In this document: one piece after another, positions 7,516-16,000 of the stretch | Layout: every line of letters starts with the position of its first letter | Position numbering within the stretch: position 1 is the first letter of the stretch | Source of the DNA: Richelia sp. CSU_2_1 | GTDB taxonomy: Bacteria > Cyanobacteriota > Cyanobacteriia > Cyanobacteriales > Microcoleaceae | Assembly (NCBI GenBank): GCA_012034575.1 | Contig: JAAUPF010000014.1 | Coordinates: forward strand, 1-63,404 | Reading direction: 5' to 3' | DNA length: 63,404 nt | Program-made: the position numbers and the translations under genes | Notes under the pieces: model-generated | The model's input: the letters and a program-made list of their open reading frames with translations, nothing else | What the model was told of the DNA's origin: nothing | Database searches by the model: none

Positions 7516-10227
7516 TTATTTTTTGGCAACTGCGGGGGGAGAGATCGGGATTTGAATCCAAAACTCCGCTCCCTGTCCGGGTTCTGAGGTACACTTCAAA
7601 CTACCTCCATGTTTCTCCACCACGATCTGGTAGCTGATCGACAAGCCCAGTCCCGTACCTTTCCCTACGGGTTTGGTGGTAAAGAAAGGGTCAAACAGCC
7701 GGCTTGCAGCTTTTTCCGTCAGTCCCGATCCGTTGTCCCGAATCCGAATTAGTACAGATTGACCCGTTTTCGGGTCTCGATCGTCCTGCGCATCTTTGTC
7801 TGCTACTTCGGTGCTAATTTTGATAATCTTGGGCGCGGCTTGATTTTCCAAAGCATCGATCGCGTTGCCGATAATATTCATAAATACTTGATTTAACTGT
7901 CCGGGGTAGCACTCTACTTTCGGTAAGTTGCCGTACTCTTTCACTACCTCGATTCCCGGAACCAAGCCGTGGGCCTTCAAGCGGCTGTGCAAAATCAGCA
8001 GCGTGCTGTCAATTCCTTCGTGAATGTCCACCGGCTTTTTCTCTGCTTCGTCGTGTCGCGAAAAGTTTCGCAGGGACAGGACTATTTGGCGGATGCGCTC
8101 GGCTCCCATCTCCATTGAAGAGAGAATTTTCAGCAAATCCGGGACTACGAAATCGATGTCTATTTCTTCGCTTTTGTCGAAAATTTCCGCGCAAGGTTCG
8201 GGATAGTGTTTTTGGTACAGGTGCAGCAAGTCGAGAATATCTTTAATGTACTGCTCGCAATAAGTCAAGTTGCCGTAAATAAAATTAACTGGATTGTTAA
8301 TTTCGTGAGCGACGCCGGCGACCATTTGACCGAGAGAGGACATTTTTTCGTTTTGGATGAGCTGAGTCTCTTTCTGCTGCAAATTCTGCAAAGTTTTTGT
8401 AAGCTGGCGGGCTTGAGTTTCGGCAGCTAGGGCGGCGGCGCGGGTTTGGGCGTAGAGTTCGGCTTGGTCGATCGCGATCGCCAGTTGGTCTACCACCGCT
8501 TGCAGCAGTTCCACTTCGCTCGCCATCCACTCCCGACCTCCGCTGTAGTGGTTGCAAACTACGGCCCCCATTTGACCGGCCCTGGTTTTGAGCGGCAGTA
8601 GCAGTTTGGAAACTATGCCCGTAGCCTTCAAAAAAGCTTGGGTTGGAGCCTCAATGCAGGATGCTGTTGCTGTGTCGCCGATCCGGAGGGTTTGGCGGTG
8701 GCGAATTTTTTCGGCTAGCAGCGTTATTTGTTCGATCGGGTAATCTGTCAGTCGCTCCTGCAAATCTAGATTTGCTGCCTCGTGAGTAATCGTAAAGCTG
8801 GGCTGGTCTTGCTGCGAAACCACGTACCACAAAAAGTAGCATTGGTCAACCTGCAACAAGCTGCGGATCTCGTTAACGGCAGTATGTAAAATTTTATCGA
8901 GGTCGAGGGAATTGCGCATCTGGCTGGCAAGACCGAACAGCAGGCCTTCCCGGCGGCTCAATAATTCTTCCCGAGCCTTGACGCGATCGATCGCCACGGC
9001 AATTGCGTTAGCCATCGGACTGAGAACTTCAAGCATTCCATCGGCTGTCGATTGGCTGCTGCTGAGTGCCAGCACTCCCACCAACCGAGCCTCCACAATT
9101 AGCGGGTAGGCGATGGGAGAGGGTTTGGGGGGCGAAAGCAGGAATAGGGAGGCTGTTTGGAGTTGGCCGCCAAGTTCCGATCGCATCCAGTCCTGGATTG
9201 CTAGTTCCCAATCGGCGCTTTCGCTCCCTGAAGCAGCTTGCAATTCTAACCGCTCTGTCTGCGAGTCGAAGGTCCAGACGAGCGCGGCGGTGGCATCGAG
9301 GTGTTCTACGATTGCCTCGGTGCAGCGCTGGAGGATGGCCGGTATTGTCCCGCCTTGTCCGAGGGCGGCACCGACTTGAGCTTGCAGCGCCCACAGGCGC
9401 GATCGCTCTTGCTGCTGCACTGCTGTGGGCTGCGAGTCGCGCTGTGGGGAACTTTCCCAGAAGCATTGCCAGCGACCGGTAGCACCGAGAACGGGGAGTT
9501 TGTTGGTGCGAAATATTCTCGTGTCGCTCTCTTGAGTCTGGATGCCCCAGAAGAAGTCGCGGTTCGATCGATTTAACTCCGAGATTTGCTGGCGATCGTC
9601 GGCGATCTCTTCTAACTCTGTCATTTCTGCACAGGCTTTGACCAACTCGCACCGCAGTTCTACCAGCCTTGCCACTTGCCGGGTCAAAGTTCCCATAGCA
9701 CTTATCGATTCTTTTGTCAAGTCCCGCGGCATGCAGTCCATCACAGACAGGACTCCCAGAATTTGTCCCTGGGTAGTGACCACCGGCATCCCGGCGTAAA
9801 ACTTCACGAAGGGATAGGAAACGACTAGAGGATGATCGGCAAAACGCTTGTCGGCGGAAGCGTTGCGGACGATAGAAACCAAAGGCTCCTCGGCCTTTGC
9901 AGGCTCTGCAATAAGAGCTTCAGGTACGAGCTCGCATTCCGAGTTGGGATTCGGGAGAAAAGCGGACTCTTCAGCATTGAAACTCATAGCCCGAGTGCAA
10001 AAATTTAGATAGCGGTGGGCTAAAGTTCGATCGACACCTACCTGCGACTTCAACCAGTGACAGCTAGGGTCTATCGAGCTCAGGAAAGCTATCGGGGTTC
10101 GACAAAGCTGAGCGGCCAAGCCGACCAAATCGTCGAAGCAAGCCTCCGGAGCAGAGCCGAGGATTTGATACAGGTCAAAGTTGTGGAGCTTAAACACTTT
10201 GGTACTTGGAGGCAAGGGTGCTTTCAT
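7516..10227 (-). CDS. Multi-GAF sensor histidine kinase
   Basis: 903 residues, with no clear membrane segment. Three GAF-like sensory regions lie at about 20-190, 270-420 and 440-600. A coiled coil (AALAAETQARQLTKTLQNLQQ) leads to the HisKA H-box GQMVAGVAHEINNPVNF, with phosphoacceptor His641. The HATPase region has N-box NIIGNAIDAL, G1 IRIRDNGSGL, F-box FDPFFTTKPV and G2 GKGTGLGLS. It should autophosphorylate and pass phosphate to an unlinked regulator. The ligand is unknown; no bilin-type Cys is obvious. It is convergent with ltaE, with the tRNA between them. A long intergenic region lies upstream. Confidence 0.92.
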   Translation of the reverse strand: MKAPLPPSTKVFKLHNFDLYQILGSAPEACFDDLVGLAAQLCRTPIAFLSSIDPSCHWLKSQVGVDRTLAHRYLNFCTRAMSFNAEESAFLPNPNSECELVPEALIAEPAKAEEPLVSIVRNASADKRFADHPLVVSYPFVKFYAGMPVVTTQGQILGVLSVMDCMPRDLTKESISAMGTLTRQVARLVELRCELVKACAEMTELEEIADDRQQISELNRSNRDFFWGIQTQESDTRIFRTNKLPVLGATGRWQCFWESSPQRDSQPTAVQQQERSRLWALQAQVGAALGQGGTIPAILQRCTEAIVEHLDATAALVWTFDSQTERLELQAASGSESADWELAIQDWMRSELGGQLQTASLFLLSPPKPSPIAYPLIVEARLVGVLALSSSQSTADGMLEVLSPMANAIAVAIDRVKAREELLSRREGLLFGLASQMRNSLDLDKILHTAVNEIRSLLQVDQCYFLWYVVSQQDQPSFTITHEAANLDLQERLTDYPIEQITLLAEKIRHRQTLRIGDTATASCIEAPTQAFLKATGIVSKLLLPLKTRAGQMGAVVCNHYSGGREWMASEVELLQAVVDQLAIAIDQAELYAQTRAAALAAETQARQLTKTLQNLQQKETQLIQNEKMSSLGQMVAGVAHEINNPVNFIYGNLTYCEQYIKDILDLLHLYQKHYPEPCAEIFDKSEEIDIDFVVPDLLKILSSMEMGAERIRQIVLSLRNFSRHDEAEKKPVDIHEGIDSTLLILHSRLKAHGLVPGIEVVKEYGNLPKVECYPGQLNQVFMNIIGNAIDALENQAAPKIIKISTEVADKDAQDDRDPKTGQSVLIRIRDNGSGLTEKAASRLFDPFFTTKPVGKGTGLGLSISYQIVVEKHGGSLKCTSEPGQGAEFWIQIPISPPAVAKK

Positions 10228-10563
10228 GTATAACTGCCCGTCTAGTTGCTCGAGCCCGGTGTTCTGTATGCTAGGAAAAAAAGAACGAGTGTAAGTTTTG
10301 TTCCGGGGGACAGCGATTTTAGTAGCCCGCAGGCTGCTGGCAACGATCTCAGAGCAACCTTTTCACTGACAGGGGAACTTTTGAATTTTGGGAGTTAGAG
10401 CACCGCCGATCTCATAATGTAAAAATTATAACTGTGAAAATTATACTTCCTGTTGCCCGTGCTTTTGGGTACTTACCCCAGGCTAAATCTCAGAACCCAA
10501 GCTAAGAGCCTCAGTCGCTTTGAACTCACATGGAGCAGCAATGTCAATAAGATGTTTTCTGGT

Positions 10564-10617
10564 GGGGTGGGGGCGGGTTTATTAACCTGGAAAGCTAGCT
10601 TTTAGGCTGTTGTGAAC
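10564..10617. repeat. Copy of GGGCGGGTTTATTAA...TTGTGAACC element
   Basis: Resembles the element at 57468-57527 (GGGCGGGTTTATTTAG...GTTGTGAACCCGCCCCTAC) but lacks the last bases. Confidence 0.6.
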
Positions 10618-10620
10618 CAT

Positions 10621-10672
10621 TTCAAGATGATAATCGAATATGCTGCGCTCGTTATTCGATTGTCACCTTGAA
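10621..10672. repeat. Long inverted repeat (20-bp arms, 12-nt loop)
   Basis: The left arm TTCAAGATGATAATCGAATA pairs with the right arm TATTCGATTGTCACCTTGAA with two non-Watson-Crick positions (G-T type), closing a 12-base loop. It directly follows the 10564-10617 element. There is no U-run, so it is not a standard terminator. Confidence 0.8.
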
Positions 10673-10709
10673 CGCTACAGGCTATTGAGAAAGGTGCAAG
10701 ATCTCAGTT

Positions 10710-10761
10710 TGAAGTAACTTTCAGAAGTAACTTTCAGAAGTAACTTTCAGAAGCAACTTTC
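10710..10761. repeat. 13-bp tandem repeat, four copies
   Basis: Unit AGAAGTAACTTTC. The first and last copies each carry a single substitution. Confidence 0.9.
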
Positions 10762-11015
10762 AAAAATACATCTCGATAGCTTGCATTCAGTTTTTTAATA
10801 AGTTTGATTTTATTTTAACAGACTTATCTAATCGCGGCTAGCTCGGCTGCTGGTAGAGTAAGATGATTAGTCTGTGTCACAATATCAGTGACCTCTACCG
10901 GGCTGCGAGGCTCGCTGCTGCAAAAATACATCTACTAGAGCGGCCTATGCTACATGACACATACAACATAAACTCAAAAATATTGCCAAAGTGTTAAAGT
11001 TTGTAACAGGAGTCG

Positions 11016-11063
11016 ATCGAACAGGACATCGAACAGGACATCGAACAGGACATCAAACAGGAG
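11016..11063. repeat. 12-bp tandem repeat, four copies
   Basis: Unit ATCGAACAGGAC; the fourth copy diverges slightly. It lies about 240 bases upstream of the receiver gene. Confidence 0.9.
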
Positions 11064-11302
11064 AGGAGGGTTTGTACCTTGGGATTCACATCTGCCAAAT
11101 ATTATAATGGGCGATCGACCCCTCCCCCAATGAGTTGTTTCGAGTTTGAGATCGCACAAAAGGGGGCGAGGTGTTTGGGAAACGATCTAAAGCTTTTGCC
11201 GAGTATTCTGCAGGATATTCCGCAGGGGCATTTCTGAAAAGATCGAGAAAGAATTTGCGATCGCTATTGTCAAAAATTATAAATAGAGCGGAGAGAAGAA
11301 TT

Positions 11303-11692
11303 ATGTCTGCAAATAGCAGTCAAGTACCAACTATTCTGGCAGTTGATGATAGTGTCGTCATGCAGGGACTTGTCAAACAGGCTCTAAGCAAGGAGTTTCG
11401 GGTGCTGGTGACTGACAATGCAGTTGACGCTTTATCAACGATTTATCACGAACAAGTGGCGGTTTTACTGCTGGATGTTTCCATGCCCGGTATTGACGGA
11501 TTGGAGCTCTGCCGCACGGTACGCAGTTTGGCTCAGTTTCAGACTTTGCCGATCGTGATGCTGACAGCGCGAGATGGAGCTTTTGATAAAGTACAGGGAC
11601 GTTTGGCGGGAGCAACGGAGTATTTAACTAAGCCTTTTGATGCTGATAAATTGCGCGAGGTAATTGGGAAGTTTGTAGAAATCAAAAAGTAG
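11303..11692 (+). CDS. Single-domain response regulator (CheY-like)
   Basis: 129 residues, all receiver domain. The acidic pair is Asp15-Asp16 (AVDDS), the phosphoacceptor is Asp58 (LLLDVSMPGIDG), the Thr/Ser position lies in MLTARD, and the conserved Lys is in LTKPF. There is no output domain, so it should act by protein contact or phosphotransfer. ATG at 11303 is preceded by GAGAGAAG at a normal distance and by homologous sequence only downstream. It is convergent with the chemosensory operon, about 260 bases from cheB, and is a possible output for that system. Confidence 0.9.
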   Translation: MSANSSQVPTILAVDDSVVMQGLVKQALSKEFRVLVTDNAVDALSTIYHEQVAVLLLDVSMPGIDGLELCRTVRSLAQFQTLPIVMLTARDGAFDKVQGRLAGATEYLTKPFDADKLREVIGKFVEIKK

Positions 11693-11717
11693 GTTTGAGA
11701 AAACTAAAACTTTAAAG

Positions 11718-11921
11718 GGCTGTGGTAGAAAGGGAGAAGCCGAGCTAGCTCGTTTTCTTCAAATTGCTATGGGTTCAGTTAGTGAACTTGAATATCACTT
11801 GTTACTTGCTCGGGATCTTAACTTACTCACAGAAAAAGAATCTGAATCCCTGGCAGCAGACGTAATAGAGATTAAACGAATGCTTACCTCTTTTATTCAA
11901 AAGCTGAAAGCTGATGGCTGA
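11718..11921 (+). pseudogene. Remnant of four-helix-bundle (S23) protein, C-terminal part
   Basis: The in-frame peptide CGRKGEAELARFLQIAMG, then SELEYHLLLARDLNLL, then a tail EIKRMLTSFIQKLK, matches the C-terminal two-thirds of the S23/four-helix-bundle family (small, roughly 120-residue proteins first found in 23S rRNA intervening sequences). The N-terminal helix (normally ending in an NIAEG motif) is absent, and no start codon with an RBS sits at the family's usual position. The open frame continues backward into the receiver gene without homology, so this is a 5'-truncated relic. Confidence 0.7.
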
Positions 11922-11953
11922 CGGCTGACGGCTGATAGCTGAATGCTTACATT

Positions 11954-13069
11954 TCACTGTTTAATTTTTAACTTAGCTAGGAGTAGGGGAGCAATAGCAC
12001 TGGCGGGAAGTACGTGTTGGGCGGCACCGAGGGCGATCGCTTCTTTAGGCATTCCGAAGACAACGCAGCTAGCTTCGTCTTGGGCGATAGTCAAGCCTCC
12101 CAGTCCGGCAATGGCTAGCATTCCCTCGGCCCCATCCCTGCCCATTCCTGTTAGCAAAACCCCTGCGGCTGCCGGCCCGTGAAAATTAGCTACCGACTTA
12201 AATGTTACCGTTACAGAAGGGCAGTGTCCCCCTTCAGCAGGTGTTTCTGAATAAACAAATCTCCCCTGAGAGTCCAATTCTAAATGGCGTTTTTCTGGCG
12301 GAAAATATACGATCCCAGGTTGCGGAAATTCCCCAAAGGGAGCTATCTTAACTGGCAGTTTAGACTCAGATCCCAACCAATTAACTAATCCTTGCAAAAA
12401 GCCTTCGCTGATGTGCTGCACGCAAATTACCGGTACTGGGAAATTAGCCGGAAACTGGGAAATAATCGAGTGCAAAGCTTGCGGGCCGCCTGTAGACGCA
12501 CCGACAGCCAATAATTTAATAGTTTGAGAATTGAACTTTGCTGGTGGTAGTTGGGAATTTGGGACTGTCAAGTGAGAATTGCGGCTGGGTAATGGGTGAA
12601 TTTTGACAGGCTTCTCGCTTTTTTTGAGCGCTCCGGGCTTGTGATGCCGGGTAAATACTTTGACTCCAGATAAAATTTTAATTTTAGCGATTAATTCGTT
12701 AGCGAGGCGATCGTAATCTGATGCCAATCCGCCAATAGGCTTGGGAAAAACATCTAGGGCACCTGCTTTGAGAAGTTGAAATACATTTTGAGTGTCGTCT
12801 GCTTGCACTGAAGCACTGATGACTAAAATCGGTAGTGGGTATTTTTTCATCACTTCTTGCGTGAATTCTAACCCGTTCATTTCTGCCATGTGAAAATCCG
12901 TACAAATTATTTCTGGCTGAAGTTTGGGAATTAATTTTAGTGCTTCTAACCCGTTGCGTGCGGTTCCTACCACCTGAATTTCCGGTGCAGCGTCAAAAAT
13001 ACGTTTCAGGACGATCGTCGCCACTGGAGAGTCTTCTACTAATAAGAGTTTAATCGGCTTTAACATCAT
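11954..13069 (-). CDS. cheB: Chemotaxis response regulator protein-glutamate methylesterase
   Basis: 371 residues. N-terminal receiver (phosphoacceptor Asp58 in CTDFHMAEMNG), a Pro/Ser linker at about 145-185, then the C-terminal methylesterase. The Ser of GASTGGP, the His of CVQHI and the Asp of GMGRDGAEG make the catalytic triad. It removes methyl groups from, and deamidates, receptor glutamates, opposing CheR. It is the last gene of the minus-strand chemosensory operon. The 190-base gap to cheA is almost wholly heptamer repeats. Confidence 0.94.
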   Translation of the reverse strand: MMLKPIKLLLVEDSPVATIVLKRIFDAAPEIQVVGTARNGLEALKLIPKLQPEIICTDFHMAEMNGLEFTQEVMKKYPLPILVISASVQADDTQNVFQLLKAGALDVFPKPIGGLASDYDRLANELIAKIKILSGVKVFTRHHKPGALKKSEKPVKIHPLPSRNSHLTVPNSQLPPAKFNSQTIKLLAVGASTGGPQALHSIISQFPANFPVPVICVQHISEGFLQGLVNWLGSESKLPVKIAPFGEFPQPGIVYFPPEKRHLELDSQGRFVYSETPAEGGHCPSVTVTFKSVANFHGPAAAGVLLTGMGRDGAEGMLAIAGLGGLTIAQDEASCVVFGMPKEAIALGAAQHVLPASAIAPLLLAKLKIKQ

Positions 13070-13070
13070 A

Positions 13071-13253
13071 CGATTTTAGATTTTAGATTTTAGATTTTAG
13101 ATTGGGTAATGGGTAATGGGTAATGGGTAATGGGTAATGGGTAATTGGTAATGGGTAATTGGTAATGGGTAATTGGTAATTGGTAATGGATAATTGGTAA
13201 TTGGTCAACTGTCAACTGTCAACTGTCAACTGTCAACTGTCAACTGTCAACTA
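13071..13253. repeat. Large STRR block, several heptamer types
   Basis: Successive 7-base arrays ATTTTAG, TAATGGG, TAATTGG and TCAACTG, about 26 units in all, between cheB and cheA. Confidence 0.92.
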
Positions 13254-13256
13254 ACT

Positions 13257-15739
13257 TCAAACCAACCTTTTCAAAGTTTCCACCAACACATCTTGATTGA
13301 ATGTACCCTTGGGAATATAAGCATTAGCTCCTGCATCTGCCCCGCGTTTTCTATCTTCATCAGATGCTAAAGATGTTACCAAAATAATTGGTAAGTCGCT
13401 ATATTCTTTCTGCTGGCGAATTTTATATGTCAGCCCCAAACCATCTAAATTCGGCATTTGCACGTCAGAAATAACTGCGTCAAAATCGCGAGTTTTTAAT
13501 TTATTAAAAGCATCCAACCCATCTACTGCCGTGACTACTTCGTAACCGGCACTTTCGAGGATGCGCTTTTCTTGAGTGCGAGTAGCGATCGAATCTTCTG
13601 CCAACAGTATAACTTGTTTGCGGCTGCTGGTTTCAACCTTCGATCGCGAACTAGAAACACTGCGAGACAAAACTTGCTTGCGTACAGACTCGATCAAATC
13701 GTGGGGATTCAATACCATACAAACCTCTCCATTCCCAAGAATAGTTGCGCCCGAAACATTGCGCACCCGCTTCAGCAATTGAGTTTGGGGTTTGATCGCC
13801 ACATCCTGTTGGTCAATCAAAGCATCTACAAACAATCCGAGTTTTTCCTCCCCAACTTTCAGAACAATACAAGGGATTTTTGGAGAATTTGAACTTAAAG
13901 ATGTTCCTGCTTTGTTTCTATTTACTTCTCTCCAGCTTTCCTGTCCCCAATCTCCTTTATTCTGCCTCCAAGGACGATCTTTTAATTCTAGTAAATCTAC
14001 AAGATTAGCCACTGAAAGCGGCTGGTTATCCAAAAGTATTGTTTCCCTGCATTCTATAGAGAAAATCTCAGCTCGATCGACTAGCTTAGCGGTTTTTACA
14101 AACTCAATTGGCAGTGCATAAGCAATCCCATCAACAGATACAATTAAGACATTAGCTGTCGCCAAAGAAGTGCCAATTTGCAGTTTAAAAGTGCATCCTT
14201 TCCGGGAAAAGATTCTACTTGAATGCTGCCTTTTAGGGCTTCAACATTAGTGCGAACTACATCTAAACCTACTCCCCTGCCGGACACTTCAGTAACAAAT
14301 GTTCTGGTGGAAAAACCCGGAGCAAAAATCAGAGCTTGAATTTGATTTTCCGTCATGATTGAGAGTTCTTCTTCGGTACAGACGCTGCGTTTCACAGCCG
14401 TTTGTTTGATGCGATCGACATTCAATCCCCTACCGTCATCGCCCACCTCAATGATAATATTGTTAGCAGTTTGATAGCCTTTAATTCGGAGGGTCGCAGC
14501 GCGGGGTTTGCCTAGTTTTTCGCGCTGTTCGGGTGTTTCTATACCGTGGTCGATCGCATTCCGAATCATGTGCATCAAAGGGTCTTTCATTTCTTCGAGA
14601 ATGCGTTTGTCTGCTCTGGTTTCGCCGCCTTCTACAATCAACTCAACTTCCTTGCCTTCGCGCTTTGCCAGCTCCCGTACAGTTCGGGGAAATAAGTTAA
14701 AAATAGCAGCCAGAGGCAGCAAGCGAAGGGTGCGAATTCCTGATTCTAATTCTCCGGCAATTAATTCTAATCTGGCAGTATCTTCGTAGATTAAATTCTT
14801 CAAACGGTTGACTAAAATCCCCAGAGATTCTAAACGTTCTTCTGTAATCTGCTGGTAATTTTGTAATTGTTTGAGATTGCTGTTTTGGAGCGCGGCATTT
14901 CGATCGGTTTCTATCTGATGAAAATTCAAGCGATTGATAACAGATTCGCGGCTCCACTCTTCCCACAAGGTTGCAAGTTTTTCGATGTCTGTCAGTCGAT
15001 GTCCGAGACGAGTTTTGGTAACGGCAAGTTCTCCTGCTTGAGTCATTAAATCGTCTAAATTCTGGGTAGCAACGCGGATGGTTTCGATGCGGTAAGAGGA
15101 TGTGGTTGAGGCGCTGACAGCGGGCTGAGGATTCGGCGTGCTGGTGGGTGCGGCGGCGGGTAAATTTTGAGCTTGCAGCAGCAATTCTTGTTCGGATTGC
15201 ATGACTGCAACAGAGTAATTATTATTTGAATGTGAGGGTGTTGCAGTTTCAATATGAGTTTCATTTTCTGGGGTTTCCGAGTCAGTAAACTGAGGTTTGG
15301 CGGGCTGCTGTCGCTCTTTTTCCGGTTCTATTTCTGCTGTCGCCAGTGGCGGCTGCGGCTTGTTAGCAGCACCCATCATGCTAGCGAGGACGTAAAATGT
15401 GTTCACGCCAGAATTTTCACCGGTAACGGCTTCGTGAACGAGTTTGCGGATGGCGTCTAAACCTTGCAAAAGCCGCTCGTTTGTATCGGGGGTTAATTCA
15501 GTTTCTCCCCGCTTCACCCCCCCCAAAATATGCTCCATTTGATGGGCTAAGGATGCTACATTTTTTACTCCGAGCATCCCCGCATCGCCTTTAAGAGAAT
15601 GGGTTTCGCGCAGCAATTCTTCTAATTTAGCTGAGTCGCCCGGATGCTGTTCTAGGTACAGCAAACCTTCGTCTATTTTATGCAAGTGTTCTTCACTGGC
15701 AATTTTAAATACATCTCGGAGTTCTTCATCTTCAATCAT
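13257..15739 (-). pseudogene. cheA: CheA hybrid histidine kinase (HPt-kinase-CheW-REC), frameshifted
   Basis: Two overlapping frames form one cheA. The 5' frame (14144-15739) carries the HPt domain (His47 in ETHSLKGDAGMLG), a linker, the dimerization region and a HATPase domain (MIRNAIDHGIETPEQREKLG, GDDGRGL, VSGRGVGLDVV). It then ends in non-family residues after FPGK. The 3' frame (13257-14165) carries the CheW domain and a receiver (AEDS, SDVQMPNLDG with the phosphoacceptor, IPKGTF). One extra C at 14197-14198 (plus strand) would restore GKGCTFKLQIGTSLATANV and fuse both into an uninterrupted protein of about 827 residues. The downstream frame could start only at a TTG. The cause is either real mutation or a sequencing error in a short G/C run. 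Confidence 0.85.
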
Positions 15740-15910
15740 ATTAAGAATTGGGAATTGGGAATTGGGGATTGCAAGCAAGCATAGCAAATGTTCGGCAAGT
15801 AGCAATTTTATTCGAGGTTTTAAATTTGTTGAAGAACTTACCGATCGTACTTTTGAGATTTAAAGCAGATTCATTGACTTAGCATTCGATCGAGTGTTTG
15901 CTCTACCATT

Positions 15911-15998
15911 TGAGTACCTTTTGCCAATCTAAGATCTAACATCTAAAATCGATTTGAGTATCTTTTACCAATCTAAAATCTAACATCTAAAATCGATT
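15911..15998. repeat. 44-bp direct repeat, two copies
   Basis: Copies at 15911-15954 and 15955-15998 (TTTGCCAATCTAAGATC... versus TTTACCAATCTAAAATC...), in the gap between the broken mcp and cheA. Confidence 0.75.
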
Positions 15999-16000
15999 GG

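Larger units (their letters stand above)
10228..11302. other. Long repeat-rich intergenic region
   Basis: About 1.07 kb without a credible gene. It holds four different repeats (entered separately), a possible nested stem at 10853-10900 (GGTAGAG/CTCTACC enclosing GTCAC/GTGAC), and presumably promoters for the histidine kinase and the receiver gene. Short open frames here are repeat translations. Confidence 0.7.

Noticed and set aside
7244..7555. Open frames with LTRC or LVKH repeats
   Set aside because: They are translations of the 12-bp tandem repeat and run through the tRNA-Gln gene.
9029..9652. Long Arg-rich frame inside the histidine kinase
   Set aside because: An out-of-phase reading of the kinase with compositional bias only.
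10974..11159. 61-residue frame with LFDV repeats
   Set aside because: Translation of the 12-bp repeat at 11016-11063.
11171..11302. Longer N-terminus for the receiver protein
   Set aside because: The extra 44 residues are not receiver-like, and a good RBS precedes ATG 11303.
13071..13253. CRISPR-like array
   Set aside because: Units are 7 bases with no spacers; these are STRR repeats.
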